A DNA stretch of 64,000 nucleotides from Streptomyces sp. Alt3 (GCF_030719215.1 NZ_CP120983.1:1922001-1986000); one strand, 5' to 3'. Shown: positions 1-8,693, numbered from the stretch's first letter. Notes: generated by a model from the letters alone, not told the origin. Program-made: numbers and translations.

Positions 1-687
1 GCACAGGAGCGGGACGCGGTGCGGTTCAGGGTGGCGCGGGGCATCACCGGAAGTCCGGGGAACACCCCGGCCGGTTGGCGACGCTGGGCCGAGGAGGCGT
101 TCCATCCTCCGCAGCCCTGGCGGCAGTTGCTGGGCGCCGCCGTACGGGCGGCTGCCTCCGCGCCCGGCTCGGGCGACGACTACGTATACGGCAGGCCGGC
201 CCGCCGGTCCGCGGCGGTTCCCGGCGCGGTCCTGCCGAGCCTGCGGCGCAGGCCGACGCGGGTCGTCGTGGTCATCGACACCTCCGGCTCCGTCAGTGAC
301 GCCGAACTGGGCAGCGCTCTGCTGGAGGTGACGGCGATCTCACGGGCCGTGGGCGGCCGCCGTGACCTCGTCGGCGTACTCCCGTGCGACGCGGCGGCGG
401 ACCGGGTCCGGCCCCTGTGCGGCGGCGCGGAGGGCGTCGAACTGCTGGGCGGCGGGGGTACGGACCTGCGTGCGGGGTTCGCGCGTGCGCTGGAGTCACG
501 CCCGCGCCCTGACGTCCTGGTGATGCTGACCGACGGCCAGACACTGTGGCCGTCCCGGCGTCCGCCGTGCCGGACGGTGGTGGGCCTGTTCGGCCGGCAC
601 CACGGAAGCCCGTCGTACGACGAGTCGAATTCCGAGTACGTCCCCGACGGCCCGCCCGCGTGGGCGCGGGTGGTGACCATCGGGTAG
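1..687 (+). CDS. VWA-like (DUF2201-type) putative metallopeptidase, C-terminal part
   Basis: The reading frame is open from the first base, so the gene begins upstream of the window; a methionine at 19 is probably internal. The visible 228 residues match the C-terminal von Willebrand A-like half of the DUF2201 family. A run of valines leads into DTSGS, which is the DxSxS metal-ion-binding (MIDAS) motif, followed by SDAELG and later a MLTDGQT strand. Family members usually carry a zinc-peptidase-like HExxH region in the N-terminal half, which lies outside the window, so catalysis cannot be judged. They often sit next to a MoxR-type AAA ATPase, also not visible. The gene converges on the racemase gene with 34 nt between the stops. 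No obvious hairpin terminator was seen there. Confidence 0.75.
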   Translation, partial: AQERDAVRFRVARGITGSPGNTPAGWRRWAEEAFHPPQPWRQLLGAAVRAAASAPGSGDDYVYGRPARRSAAVPGAVLPSLRRRPTRVVVVIDTSGSVSDAELGSALLEVTAISRAVGGRRDLVGVLPCDAAADRVRPLCGGAEGVELLGGGGTDLRAGFARALESRPRPDVLVMLTDGQTLWPSRRPPCRTVVGLFGRHHGSPSYDESNSEYVPDGPPAWARVVTIG

Positions 688-721
688 AGCGGTGGCCGGT
701 GCCCGACGTAACGGGGCCGTG

Positions 722-1447
722 TCAGCCGGCCCGCGGGGGCCAGTTGACGATGCGCTTGGAACGCGGGGGTGCGTAGGTGCGGACCTTCGAGGTGGTCAGC
801 CCGAGGCGGACGAGGGACTCGGCGATCGTCACCGCCGCGCTCACGCCGTCGACGACAGGCACCCCGGTGCGCTCGACGACGCGTTCGGTCAGGCCGGACA
901 TCCCGCCGCACCCGAGGCAGATCACCTCCGCCCGGTCGGTCTCCACGGCCTGGGCGGCCTGTTCGACGATGGCGTCGACAGCCGCCTTCCCGTCCCGTTC
1001 CAGGTCCAGGACGGCGAGCCCGCTCGCCCGCACGGAGGCGCAGCGCGCGCTCAGACCGGCGGCGTGGAGACGCTCCTCGATCAGCGGGACCGTGCGGTCC
1101 AGGCTCGTGACGACGGAGTAGGTGCGGCCGAGGAACTGGGCGGTGCTCGCGGCGGCCTCGGTGATGTCGACGACCGGGACGTCGAGCAGTTCCTGCAGCC
1201 CTTCCCTGCCGTGTTCGCCGTAACCGGCCTGGATCACCGCGTCGAAGGGCTCCCGGTAGGCGCGGACGGTCTCCATCACCGCGACGGCGGCCAGGTAGCT
1301 CTCGTAGTTGCCCTCGACGGACTCCGCCCCGAAGGAGGGGGTCAGCGGGACGATCTCGGTGCCACGTGAGGCGGCACCGGCCGCCTGTACGCCGATCGAG
1401 TCGGTGATCGACTGCGTGGTGTTGACGTTGACGACGAGGATGCGCAT
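722..1447 (-). CDS. Asp/Glu/hydantoin racemase family protein
   Basis: The 241-residue protein starts MRILVVNVNT, the typical opening of the hydantoin/allantoin racemase branch of the Asp/Glu racemase superfamily. These cytosolic enzymes interconvert enantiomers of 5-substituted hydantoins or allantoin with a two-cysteine mechanism. The second cysteine is present in ICLGCGGM (Cys180). The position of the first one, normally ACFGDPG, reads AGYGEHG, so Gly75 replaces the cysteine. The C-terminal VVDGVSAA and GLTTSK motifs are well conserved. The gene lies 92 nt downstream of the NCS1 permease on the same strand, so the two probably form a small uptake-and-use operon for a hydantoin-like or allantoin-like compound. 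The missing cysteine may mark a subfamily with another mechanism or substrate. Confidence 0.85.
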   Translation of the reverse strand: MRILVVNVNTTQSITDSIGVQAAGAASRGTEIVPLTPSFGAESVEGNYESYLAAVAVMETVRAYREPFDAVIQAGYGEHGREGLQELLDVPVVDITEAAASTAQFLGRTYSVVTSLDRTVPLIEERLHAAGLSARCASVRASGLAVLDLERDGKAAVDAIVEQAAQAVETDRAEVICLGCGGMSGLTERVVERTGVPVVDGVSAAVTIAESLVRLGLTTSKVRTYAPPRSKRIVNWPPRAG

Positions 1448-1539
1448 GTGGCGGCCTTCGGTTCGGTGGGTCGTCCGGCGACGGTTCGGTGGTCCGTCCG
1501 GCGGCTCGGTGGTGCGTTCCGCGGTCACGGCTCCGTGGT

Positions 1540-3048
1540 TCATTCGGCGGCGACGGCGATGGACTCGCCGTCGACGTCGCGGATCTGGGCGCCACGGTCC
1601 GCGATCAGGGCGTAGAACGCGGCGGCGAGGAGGGCACCGACGAACCAGGAGAATCCGGCGGCGGCGTGGAAGAAGGGCACGAGGGCGACGACGACGGCGA
1701 CGGCCGCGGCGGGGACGAAGGCGGCGACGGCGCGGGGGTTGAAGCCGCGGCTGTAGTGGTACTCGCCCTGCGGATCGTCGCTGTAGAGGTCGGGCACGTT
1801 GATCCGGGACTTCCGCAGCAGCCAGTAGTCGGCCATGATCACGCCGAAGAGGGGTCCGAGGAGGGCTCCGAGCCCGCCGAGGAAGTAGTTGACGACGATC
1901 GGGCTGTTGTAGAGATTCCACGGCAGGATCGCCAGCCCGGCGGCCGCGCTCACCACGCCTGCCCGGCGGAAGTTCAGCCGGCGCGGGAAGAGGTCGATGA
2001 GGGCGTAGATCGGTGCGACGAAGTTGGCCAGCAGATTCACCGCGACGGTCAGGGCGATGAGGGCCAGCGAGGCCGTCGCCAGGAGGAACATGTTCGGGAT
2101 GGTGCGGACGATGTCCGTGGGGCTCGTGATGACGTGCCCGTCCAGCTTGAACTGCGCCCCACTGAGGACCACCACGATGACGGCGAAGAAGAGCATGTTC
2201 AGCGGGATGCCGATCACGTTGCCGCGGACGATGGACCCGCGGCTCCTGGCGGACCGCGTGAAGTCGCAGAAGTTCAGGACGAACGTCCCGTAGATCACCA
2301 CCCACAGGGCGGCCGCCTGGAGGATCTGCAGCCACATGGCGCCCCCGCTGAGCGGAGCGTCCACGGACAGGGAGATCGATCCGTCGGCGCGTACGAACAT
2401 CCACACCGCGAGGGCGAGCATGGTGATCAGGGTCGTGGGCGCCGCGAAGGCCATGTACCTCCGGATCATCTGCATCCCGTAACTCACGATGAGGAGTTGC
2501 AGGGCCCACAGGGCGAGGAAGGAGATCCAGCCGAGGGTCGACTGGCCGAGCAGGGAGTTCGAGTCCAGAGCACGTAGTCCGGGGAACATCGCGATGAGCA
2601 GGGCGCTCAGGACGGCTGAGGCGAGGTAGGTCTGGATGCCGAACCAGGCGATGGCGACGATGCCACGGACCGCGGCGGGTATCTTCGCGCCCCTGATGCC
2701 GAACGCGATGCGGCTCATGACCGGGAAGGGGACACCAGTCTTGTGCCCCATGAAGCCGGAGAGCGTCAGCAGCAGGAAGAGCAGGACCGAGGCGAGCGCG
2801 AAGGCCGCCAGGATGCCCCACACGTTCAGGCCGAGCGCGAAGAGGCCGATGGCGAAGGCGTAGTTGCCGAGGCTGTGTACGTCGTTGGCCCAGAGGGTGA
2901 ACACGTTGTAGGCGCCCCAGCGGCGTCCCTGCTTCTTCGTCGGGGCCAGGTCGTAGGTGTACAGGACGGAGCTGGTGGCTCCGCTGCCCCCGTCGGCCCG
3001 GGTGTCCCCGGTGGCCGTCCCGGGCGGCACGCCCTCCACAGCAGTCAT
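1540..3048 (-). CDS. NCS1 family nucleobase/allantoin/hydantoin permease
   Basis: The 502-residue protein has about twelve hydrophobic segments. The N-terminal signature DLAPTKKQGRRWGAYNVF and LWANDVHSLGNY is that of NCS1 cation symporters, the family of the hydantoin carrier Mhp1, allantoin permease PucI and cytosine permease CodB. It should sit in the cytoplasmic membrane and import a nucleobase-like or hydantoin-like substrate with a cation. The downstream racemase supports hydantoin or allantoin rather than cytosine. The C-terminal tail is hydrophilic and acidic. The start at 3048 gives the full conserved N-terminus; a longer open frame upstream has no family similarity. The 5' side holds operator-like palindromes listed separately. 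Exact substrate remains inferred. Confidence 0.88.
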   Translation of the reverse strand: MTAVEGVPPGTATGDTRADGGSGATSSVLYTYDLAPTKKQGRRWGAYNVFTLWANDVHSLGNYAFAIGLFALGLNVWGILAAFALASVLLFLLLTLSGFMGHKTGVPFPVMSRIAFGIRGAKIPAAVRGIVAIAWFGIQTYLASAVLSALLIAMFPGLRALDSNSLLGQSTLGWISFLALWALQLLIVSYGMQMIRRYMAFAAPTTLITMLALAVWMFVRADGSISLSVDAPLSGGAMWLQILQAAALWVVIYGTFVLNFCDFTRSARSRGSIVRGNVIGIPLNMLFFAVIVVVLSGAQFKLDGHVITSPTDIVRTIPNMFLLATASLALIALTVAVNLLANFVAPIYALIDLFPRRLNFRRAGVVSAAAGLAILPWNLYNSPIVVNYFLGGLGALLGPLFGVIMADYWLLRKSRINVPDLYSDDPQGEYHYSRGFNPRAVAAFVPAAAVAVVVALVPFFHAAAGFSWFVGALLAAAFYALIADRGAQIRDVDGESIAVAAE

Positions 3049-3438
3049 CGATCGGCCCTCGGGTATTCGCTTGGGGTCGCAACCAGGCCTGTCGACGGCC
3101 TACTTCGGAGAAGGCTGCGCGCCACGGGCCCTGGCGACCGAGAGAGTTCTTCAGAGGTTTCCACAAAGTGGAAGTTGATTTCCGCGAAATAAAACGTAGT
3201 TTTCGCCGAAGGGCAGCGTCAAGGGTTACGAGCAGGCCACTTCGAGGCGGACACAGCACCTGCACGGGATGCGGACACCGGAGCTCAGGTGGACACGACG
3301 TGACGGCGCGCGGAGCCGGGACGCGAGAGCGCGGGGACTGCCGGGGTGGTCCGGCGGGACGCCGGACCACCGCACCGGGACCGGGGAGCAGGGCGGAGGG
3401 CCCGTGCGGCCCCCTGGCCGTCACGGGGCGCCGCCGGG
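3049..3438. promoter_or_regulatory. Intergenic region upstream of the NCS1 permease with two palindromes
   Basis: This 390-nt gap is noticeably AT-richer around 3150-3205 than its surroundings and should carry the promoter of the permease-racemase pair. It holds a perfect inverted repeat TTCCAC-AAA-GTGGAA at 3159-3173 and a second pair of arms GCGAAA (3184-3189) and TTTCGC (3201-3206). They lie 110-160 nt upstream of the permease start. Their shape suits an IclR- or GntR-type operator, which is common for allantoin and hydantoin genes, but no such regulator gene is in the window. No coding sequence is credible in this gap. Confidence 0.5.
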
Positions 3439-4056
3439 TCAGAGGCCGGCGAGCAGGCCGGCCAGCGGGGCGGGAACGCGGGCCGGGTCGAGGGCCTCGA
3501 CGAGGACGCGGCCGTAGTGGATCTTGCGGCCCTTCTTCGTGCCGAAGAACCGCCGCAGTTGCTGCTGTGCGCTGCGGCCGCGCTGTGCGGGCTGGTTCAG
3601 GAAGGTCCGCAGGGCGCGCAGATCACCCTCCACCCCGACGAGCTCCTCCACCCGTGCCACACCGAGCGCGCGGATCAGTTCGTCCTCCAGATCCGCCGCG
3701 CAGACGAAGAACGTCTGCCCCGCCGCGCCGGCGCGCTCCAGCCCGCGGGCGTAGTAGCCACGCTCCGCCTCGTCGCACAGTCCGGTGAGCCGGAGACCGA
3801 GACCGGTCGGTCCCAGGAGGTGCGCGAATCGCCCGACGCTCATCGCGCCGCCCATCGACAGGACGCAGACTCCCTCGGCCGCCAGGTCCCGGCCGCGGCT
3901 CGCCGCCAGCGCGCCCACCGCCGCGACGTCGCTCGGCCCTTCGAGCAGGACGACCGCCCGGACGGGCAGGCTCAGGGCCAGTTCCCGCGCGGGGTCACCG
4001 GGGCCACCGGCCGCCCACGAGGTGACCGCTTCCCGGAAGGACGCCATGTCTGACAT
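3439..4056 (-). CDS. Stand-alone TOPRIM (OLD-nuclease-like) domain protein
   Basis: The 205-residue protein has a TOPRIM fold signature: a hydrophobic strand ending VLLEGPSDVAAV with the conserved glutamate, and a second acidic motif LCDEAERG. This arrangement is seen in the nuclease domain of OLD-family ATP-dependent endonucleases, but no ATPase domain is present, so this is a TOPRIM-only member. A basic stretch (FFGTKKGRKIHYG) follows near the C-terminus and could contact nucleic acid. The start at 4056 was chosen because GGAG lies nine bases upstream; an ATG at 4047 and a GTG at 4071 are alternatives. The role is unknown; nucleic-acid cleavage or repair is an inference from the fold. Confidence 0.7.
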   Translation of the reverse strand: MSDMASFREAVTSWAAGGPGDPARELALSLPVRAVVLLEGPSDVAAVGALAASRGRDLAAEGVCVLSMGGAMSVGRFAHLLGPTGLGLRLTGLCDEAERGYYARGLERAGAAGQTFFVCAADLEDELIRALGVARVEELVGVEGDLRALRTFLNQPAQRGRSAQQQLRRFFGTKKGRKIHYGRVLVEALDPARVPAPLAGLLAGL

Positions 4057-4249
4057 GGACCGAGTCTCCACCTCCTCCCGCCGCCCCGGTACCGGTTTTC
4101 CGCGGGCGTCCCGAGCACGCCGCAGCCGGGCAGCTCACCGGTCTCGGTGCCCGTCCCGCCGGGAGCGACCTGACACCTGGCCCCCGGCGAGCTGAGCAAG
4201 GCACCGGACGCCGCTGACATCGGCCACATGTGAGCCGGTGTCCGGCGGA

Positions 4250-4648
4250 TCAGGTCCCCGGCCGGTCGCTCCCACCGGCCGCGTGGCTGAGATCCACCAC
4301 GCAGAAGATGTTGCCGTCGGGGTCGGCGAGGACGACGAAGTCGGGATCCGGGGGATAGGAGTCCCAGTCGACGGCTTGCGCGCCGAGACCGGTCAGCCGC
4401 GTGATCTCGGACTGTTGTTCCTCCCGCGTCTCCGCGAAGAGGTCCAGATGGACACGGGGGCGGGGCTCGGCCGGGGACGTGCTGCGCAGCAGGCCGAGGG
4501 CACGGCCGGAACCGTCGGCGTGTTCGAGCGTCCGCCAGGTCTCGCTCGCCCGCTCCTCGCCGGCGACCAGGTTCAGGGCGGCGGTCCAGAAGGCCACCGC
4601 ACGGGGGACGTCCGTGACGCCGATGACGGGCATTCCGAGTCTCAGCAT
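4250..4648 (-). CDS. VOC (glyoxalase/bleomycin-resistance fold) family protein
   Basis: This 132-residue protein has the two-half vicinal-oxygen-chelate layout. It opens with a beta strand and the motif VTDVPRAVAFWTAALNL, has a central VHLDLFAET strand with the usual His and Glu-type metal ligands, and ends with VVLADPDGNIFCVVD, the classical DPDGN turn of the family. Members include dioxygenases, isomerases and drug-binding proteins, so substrate cannot be read from sequence. It is flanked by the TOPRIM gene (193 nt away) and the SPL-like gene (114 nt away), with no functional link visible. Confidence 0.85.
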   Translation of the reverse strand: MLRLGMPVIGVTDVPRAVAFWTAALNLVAGEERASETWRTLEHADGSGRALGLLRSTSPAEPRPRVHLDLFAETREEQQSEITRLTGLGAQAVDWDSYPPDPDFVVLADPDGNIFCVVDLSHAAGGSDRPGT

Positions 4649-4762
4649 GGGGCGAGCCTATACAGGGCGCGCCCGTTCGGGCCGTCGCCGGGAAGCCCCC
4701 GGGCACCGGCACCGCGGACGGTCCTCGCACCGCCGTCGCCGCACGCCATGTCCACGCAGGCG

Positions 4763-5935
4763 TCAGAAGGCGTACCTGACGCGGAGCCACGGCGCGTGCG
4801 CTGCCAGCAGCTCGCGGATGCGCGTCAGGGAGCGCTGCTTGATCTCCCGGGCGTAGCGGACGTTGAGGGCGCCGTTCTCCGAGCGTTTGGTCTCCTGGGC
4901 GGCCGGCTGCCACAGCAGTTCCTCGGCACGGGGATGCCAGCCCAGGTTGACCTCGTGGAGCCCCTGGTTGTGGGTCAGCATGATGATCTCGGCCGCCGCC
5001 TGCTCCTTCACCCTGGCGGGCAGCACGTCGTCGAGGTGGGTGAACAGGTCGGCCCAGTCCCTCTGCCACCCCGGGCGCAGGATGATTGGTGAGAGGTTGA
5101 AGTGGACCTCGTAACCGGCGTCGAGGAAGTCGGCCGCCGCCGCGATCCGCTCGGGGACCGGGCTGGTACGGATGTCCAGCAGCCGGGCGTCGTCGGGCGG
5201 CATCAGGGAGAAGCGCACCCGGGTGCGCCCCTGGGGGTCGAGTGCCAGGAGGTCGGGGTTGACGAACTTGGTCGCGAAGGACGCCTTCGCCGTCGGCAGT
5301 CCCCGGAACGCGGCGACGAGATCCGCGGTGTTGTCGCAGACGAGGGCGTCGACGGAGCAGTCCCCGTTCTCGCCGATGTCGTAGACCCAGGCCAGGGGGT
5401 CGCACTGGTTGGGCGCCGGCTTGGGGCCCTGCGCCCGTACGTGGCGGCGGACATGGGCCACGATCGCCTCGATGTTGGTGAACAGGGTGATCGGGTTCGC
5501 GTAGCCCTTGCGGCGGGGCACGTAGCAGTAGGCGCAGGCCATCGCGCATCCGTTGGAGGGGCCGGGGGCGATCCAGTCGGCCGACCGGCCGTTGGGGCGT
5601 GTCCGGAGCGTGTGCTTGACCCCGAGGACCAGCGTCCCGTTCTTGATCCTCACCCAGCGGGCGATGTTGCCGTCGTTGCCGTGGAGGGAGGGGATGCCCC
5701 AGTGGTTGGCGATCTCGGTCACGCTCACCCCGGGCAGCCGGGCCATGATCTGCTGTCCCCGCGGCGAGTCCAGTGCGGCGGGTTCCGCGTAGACCTCGCG
5801 CACGTCGAGCAGCCGACGGGCCTGCGGGCTGTCACGGAACGGCTGTGGGGGCTGTGCCGGGGCGGTGTCCGACCACCCGAAGAGTGCTTCCTGCCCGGAG
5901 TCTCCCGAGGGGTGTTCCGCCGCCGGCCGATCCAT
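4763..5935 (-). CDS. Spore photoproduct lyase family radical SAM protein
   Basis: The 390-residue protein carries the radical SAM cysteine motif CAMACAYC (Cys130, Cys134, Cys137), the CxxxCxxC spacing typical of spore photoproduct lyases. The neighbouring residues (APGPSNGCAM, VPRRKGYANP) and the distal EIIMLTHNQGLHEVNL region resemble the Streptomyces spore-photoproduct-lyase branch. Such enzymes use a [4Fe-4S] cluster and S-adenosylmethionine to reverse the thymine dimer formed in UV-exposed dry spores. The gene is 58 nt downstream of a FeS-type photolyase on the same strand, so the two form a UV-damage repair unit. The assignment to the family is firm; the precise DNA lesion is inferred. 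Confidence 0.85.
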   Translation of the reverse strand: MDRPAAEHPSGDSGQEALFGWSDTAPAQPPQPFRDSPQARRLLDVREVYAEPAALDSPRGQQIMARLPGVSVTEIANHWGIPSLHGNDGNIARWVRIKNGTLVLGVKHTLRTRPNGRSADWIAPGPSNGCAMACAYCYVPRRKGYANPITLFTNIEAIVAHVRRHVRAQGPKPAPNQCDPLAWVYDIGENGDCSVDALVCDNTADLVAAFRGLPTAKASFATKFVNPDLLALDPQGRTRVRFSLMPPDDARLLDIRTSPVPERIAAAADFLDAGYEVHFNLSPIILRPGWQRDWADLFTHLDDVLPARVKEQAAAEIIMLTHNQGLHEVNLGWHPRAEELLWQPAAQETKRSENGALNVRYAREIKQRSLTRIRELLAAHAPWLRVRYAF

Positions 5936-5993
5936 GTGCCTGTCCTTTCCGCGCTGCGACCGGGGCCGCGCACGACGCCCCTCCCCAAGGATC

Positions 5994-7505
5994 TCAGTCC
6001 TGACGGTGGCGCTCCTGCTCCAGCAGTTCGTCGAGATCGGTGAGCCTGTCCAGACCCCGCACCGCCCGGACCATCCGCGCGTTGTGCTCGAACCGGTCGC
6101 GGTGCCGGTGCAGGAGGTTCCAGTAGCCGGCGGTGAAGGGGCAGGCGTCGTCGCCGACCCGTACGGACGGCTTGTACCGGCAGGAGCCGCAGAAGTCGCT
6201 CATGCGGTCGATGTAGGCGCCGCCGGACGTGTAGGGCTTGGTGGTCATGCGACCCCCGTCGGCGTACTGCGACATGCCCACCACGTTCGGGACCATGACC
6301 CAGTCGTAGCCGTCGACGAAGCTGCGGTGGAACCAGTCGGTGACGGCCCGGGGGTCCCATCCGCGCTGCAGGGCGAGGCTGCCCAGCACCATCAGGCGTG
6401 GGATGTGATGGGTCCAGCCCGTCGTCCTGACCTGGTCCAGGACGTGGGAGAGGCAGTTCGCACCGGTGGCGTCCGAGGACAGTTCCGTGAACCATCCGGG
6501 CAGCGGTTCGTGGTGGCGCAGGGTGTTGCTCTCGCGGTAGCGCGTGCCGAAGTACCAGTACACGTGCCAGACGAACTCGCGCCATCCGGCGATCTGGCGC
6601 ACGAATCCCTCGGCGCTGTTGAGCGGTACGTCGCCCGACCGCCACCGCGCCTCGGCCCGCTCGACGCATTCCGCGGGGTCCAGCAGGCCGAGGTTGAGCG
6701 ACGAGGACAGCAGGCTGTGGCTCATCGTCGTGTCCCCGGCGAGCATCGCGTCCTCGTACGCGCCGAAGGTGGCGAGCCGGTGCTCCACGAAGCGGCGGAG
6801 TCCGGCGAGTGCCTCCCGGCGTGTGGCGGGGAACCGGCGGGGCGCGTCCTCACCGACGAACTCGACGTCCCCGTCGCGCGACCACCGGTCGAGGTCGGAC
6901 CGCACCTCGTCGTCGATCTCGCTCTCCCGGGGGTGGTAGGGCGCCGGTACGCCCAGGTCGGAGGAGCCGCGTGGCGGGGGCTGCCGGTTGTCGTGGTCGA
7001 GGTTCCACCGGCCACCGGCGGGCCCGTCGCCCTCCATCAGCAGGTCGTGGGTCCCGCGGACCCATCGGTAGAAGTCCTCCTGGCGCAGGTGCTTCGTGCC
7101 GCGGTCGTCCGCCCACGTGCGGAACTCGTCGTGCGTCACCAGGAATCCACGCGCCGGCAGGACCCGTACGGAGGGCAGCGAGCGCACGAAGGCGTGGGCC
7201 GCGTGGGACGTGGGGTGGTGCACGGTCACCCGGCCCTCCCCCACGGCCTCGCGCAGACCCTGGCGGTAGGTGTCGGCCTTGACGTACCGCACGCGGTCGC
7301 CCAGTTCGGCGGCCCGGTGGCGCATGGCCGAGAGGACCAGGTGCGCCTTGGCACGGTGGAACCGTCGCCGCCGGAGGACGCTGCGGGCCTCGATCATCAG
7401 CAGCGGGGCGTCCCGGTGCGGGCCGCCCCGCGCCGGGTCGACGAAATGGGGGCCGAGCTGGTCGCCGAACAGCCAGTGGGGGGTGCCGGACTCTTCCTCA
7501 GTCAT
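5994..7505 (-). CDS. Cryptochrome/photolyase family protein, FeS-BCP (PhrB/CryB) type
   Basis: The 503-residue protein starts near HWLFGDQLGPHF, the opening of the prokaryotic (6-4) photolyase or FeS-BCP group. It contains four cysteines positioned as in PhrB: one in GANCLSHVLDQ, two in FCGSCRYKP and one in DACPF, which bind a [4Fe-4S] cluster. FAD-binding region residues such as RQIAGWREFVWHVYW and MLVLGSLAL-like helices are also present. It should repair (6-4) photoproducts using blue light, FAD and a lumazine-type antenna. The start at 7505 has GGAG eight bases upstream; a longer frame to 7568 lacks family similarity. It is probably the promoter-proximal gene of the repair pair. Confidence 0.87.
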   Translation of the reverse strand: MTEEESGTPHWLFGDQLGPHFVDPARGGPHRDAPLLMIEARSVLRRRRFHRAKAHLVLSAMRHRAAELGDRVRYVKADTYRQGLREAVGEGRVTVHHPTSHAAHAFVRSLPSVRVLPARGFLVTHDEFRTWADDRGTKHLRQEDFYRWVRGTHDLLMEGDGPAGGRWNLDHDNRQPPPRGSSDLGVPAPYHPRESEIDDEVRSDLDRWSRDGDVEFVGEDAPRRFPATRREALAGLRRFVEHRLATFGAYEDAMLAGDTTMSHSLLSSSLNLGLLDPAECVERAEARWRSGDVPLNSAEGFVRQIAGWREFVWHVYWYFGTRYRESNTLRHHEPLPGWFTELSSDATGANCLSHVLDQVRTTGWTHHIPRLMVLGSLALQRGWDPRAVTDWFHRSFVDGYDWVMVPNVVGMSQYADGGRMTTKPYTSGGAYIDRMSDFCGSCRYKPSVRVGDDACPFTAGYWNLLHRHRDRFEHNARMVRAVRGLDRLTDLDELLEQERHRQD

Positions 7506-7656
7506 GCCGAGCGCTCCGATGACGGTCTTCTGCCTGGCCGGCGCGCACCGCGCGACGCTTCCCTCCACCGATCAAAGCGCACGACGGCGCGGCCCGTGCT
7601 CGCCACACGCCGGGGGCACACCGGAACCCTCGGGTCCCGGCGGCCGGCCCGGGCCG

Positions 7657-8322
7657 TCAGTAGGGCAGGCCGTCCGAGGCCGCGTGCAGGGCGTCGAGGA
7701 GGCACGCGGCGATCTCGGACCCCGCCGCGTCGGGATCGTCGCCGTACCGGCGGGCGAAGTCCTCCGCCCCCGCGCGCAGCGCTCCGTTGAGGGTCGCCGC
7801 GTGCACCTTGGTCCTCAGGTCGTCGGCACTGCCGCCGGTGCGCCTGGCGAGGAGTTCCCCGAGCACGGGCAGGGCGTCGTCGTGGGCCTGGAGCCAGACG
7901 GCGCGGAGGGCCGGGTCGGTGGAGGTCATGCGGATCAGGTCGAGGATGAGAGGGGTCGCGGGGGGCAGCACGGCGTTGCGGGCGAGGCCCGTGAAGAAGT
8001 CCAGCAGCCCCGTCTCAGGCGGCCACTCCCCCAGTTGGTCGATGGCGGACTCGAGCCCCGCCGAGAGGAGCGGCAGTACGCAGCTCTCCTTCGTGGGGAA
8101 GTGACGCCACAGGGTGCGGGCGGAGATGCCCACCGCCTGGGCGATCTCCTCGCCCGTCGTGCCCGTGACACCCCGGGAGGCGAACAGACGCACCGCCTCG
8201 GCGGCGATCTCGAAGCGGAGGGCCTCCTTGCGCCGCTGCACGAGCGACGGTCTGCCGTTCGTCTGCGTTGTCTGCCCGCGTTCCACGGACGGCGCTTCGC
8301 GCACTGTCGCCCCCGCCCTCAT
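7657..8322 (-). CDS. TetR family transcriptional regulator
   Basis: The 221-residue protein has a TetR-type helix-turn-helix near residues 35-75: TGTTGEEIAQAVGISARTLW followed by RHFPTKES. The C-terminal all-helical ligand domain is not recognisable beyond the superfamily. It lies divergent from the secreted lipase gene, with a 371-nt shared upstream region containing a short palindrome at 8392-8403. It most likely represses itself and perhaps the lipase. The start at 8322 removes a poorly conserved, cysteine-rich upstream extension that remains open to 8448. Confidence 0.85.
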   Translation of the reverse strand: MRAGATVREAPSVERGQTTQTNGRPSLVQRRKEALRFEIAAEAVRLFASRGVTGTTGEEIAQAVGISARTLWRHFPTKESCVLPLLSAGLESAIDQLGEWPPETGLLDFFTGLARNAVLPPATPLILDLIRMTSTDPALRAVWLQAHDDALPVLGELLARRTGGSADDLRTKVHAATLNGALRAGAEDFARRYGDDPDAAGSEIAACLLDALHAASDGLPY

Positions 8323-8693
8323 TTCCTGTGACCCGCAGCATAGCGAGTCACAGGGAAATGGCGCATGCAGACGTCTTGTCACTGTGCGACACGTAGACCT
8401 ACGCTGCCGTAAGTGACCAGCGAGTAACACCGCTGCCACGCACGGCATTTGGCGTGCAACGACCGAGTTCAGGCGTCATCGACCACCATCGGCCGGCCCG
8501 GCTGTCCGCGCAGTTCGGACAGCCGGGCCGAGCCGACGGCGTCCCACCCGCGTCCTCGACGGAGCGCTCGCCCCGGCACGGCCGGTGCCCGCGCCCCGCC
8601 GACGGCCGTCGCCGCCGCGGCCTGGCGGGAGGTGGACGCCGGCACCGCGCGCGGCATCGACGCGATCACCCAGCCCACACCGAGGAGCGCAGC
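8323..8693. promoter_or_regulatory. Divergent tetR-lipase intergenic region
   Basis: This 371-nt gap separates the tetR gene and the lipase gene. It contains CGTAG-AC-CTACG at 8392-8403, a two-fold symmetric candidate TetR operator about 70 nt upstream of the regulator start. A perfect 13-bp hairpin occupies 8495-8529 and is listed separately. The segment 8530-8690 is open in several frames but shows no family similarity and is treated as lipase leader. Confidence 0.45.
8495..8529. terminator. Perfect 13-bp stem-loop in the lipase leader
   Basis: GGCCCGGCTGTCC at 8495-8507 pairs with GGACAGCCGGGCC at 8517-8529 around a nine-base loop. It lies 165 nt upstream of the lipase start codon. It has no U-tract, as is usual in Streptomyces. 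It could be a 5'-leader attenuator for the lipase or a barrier to readthrough; the sequence does not separate these. Confidence 0.5.

Noticed and set aside
722..3424. A 900-residue frame joining the racemase with sequence antiparallel to and overlapping the permease
   Set aside because: Only its last 241 residues, from the start at 1447, have family similarity. The rest is an out-of-frame reading of the permease gene and intergenic DNA.
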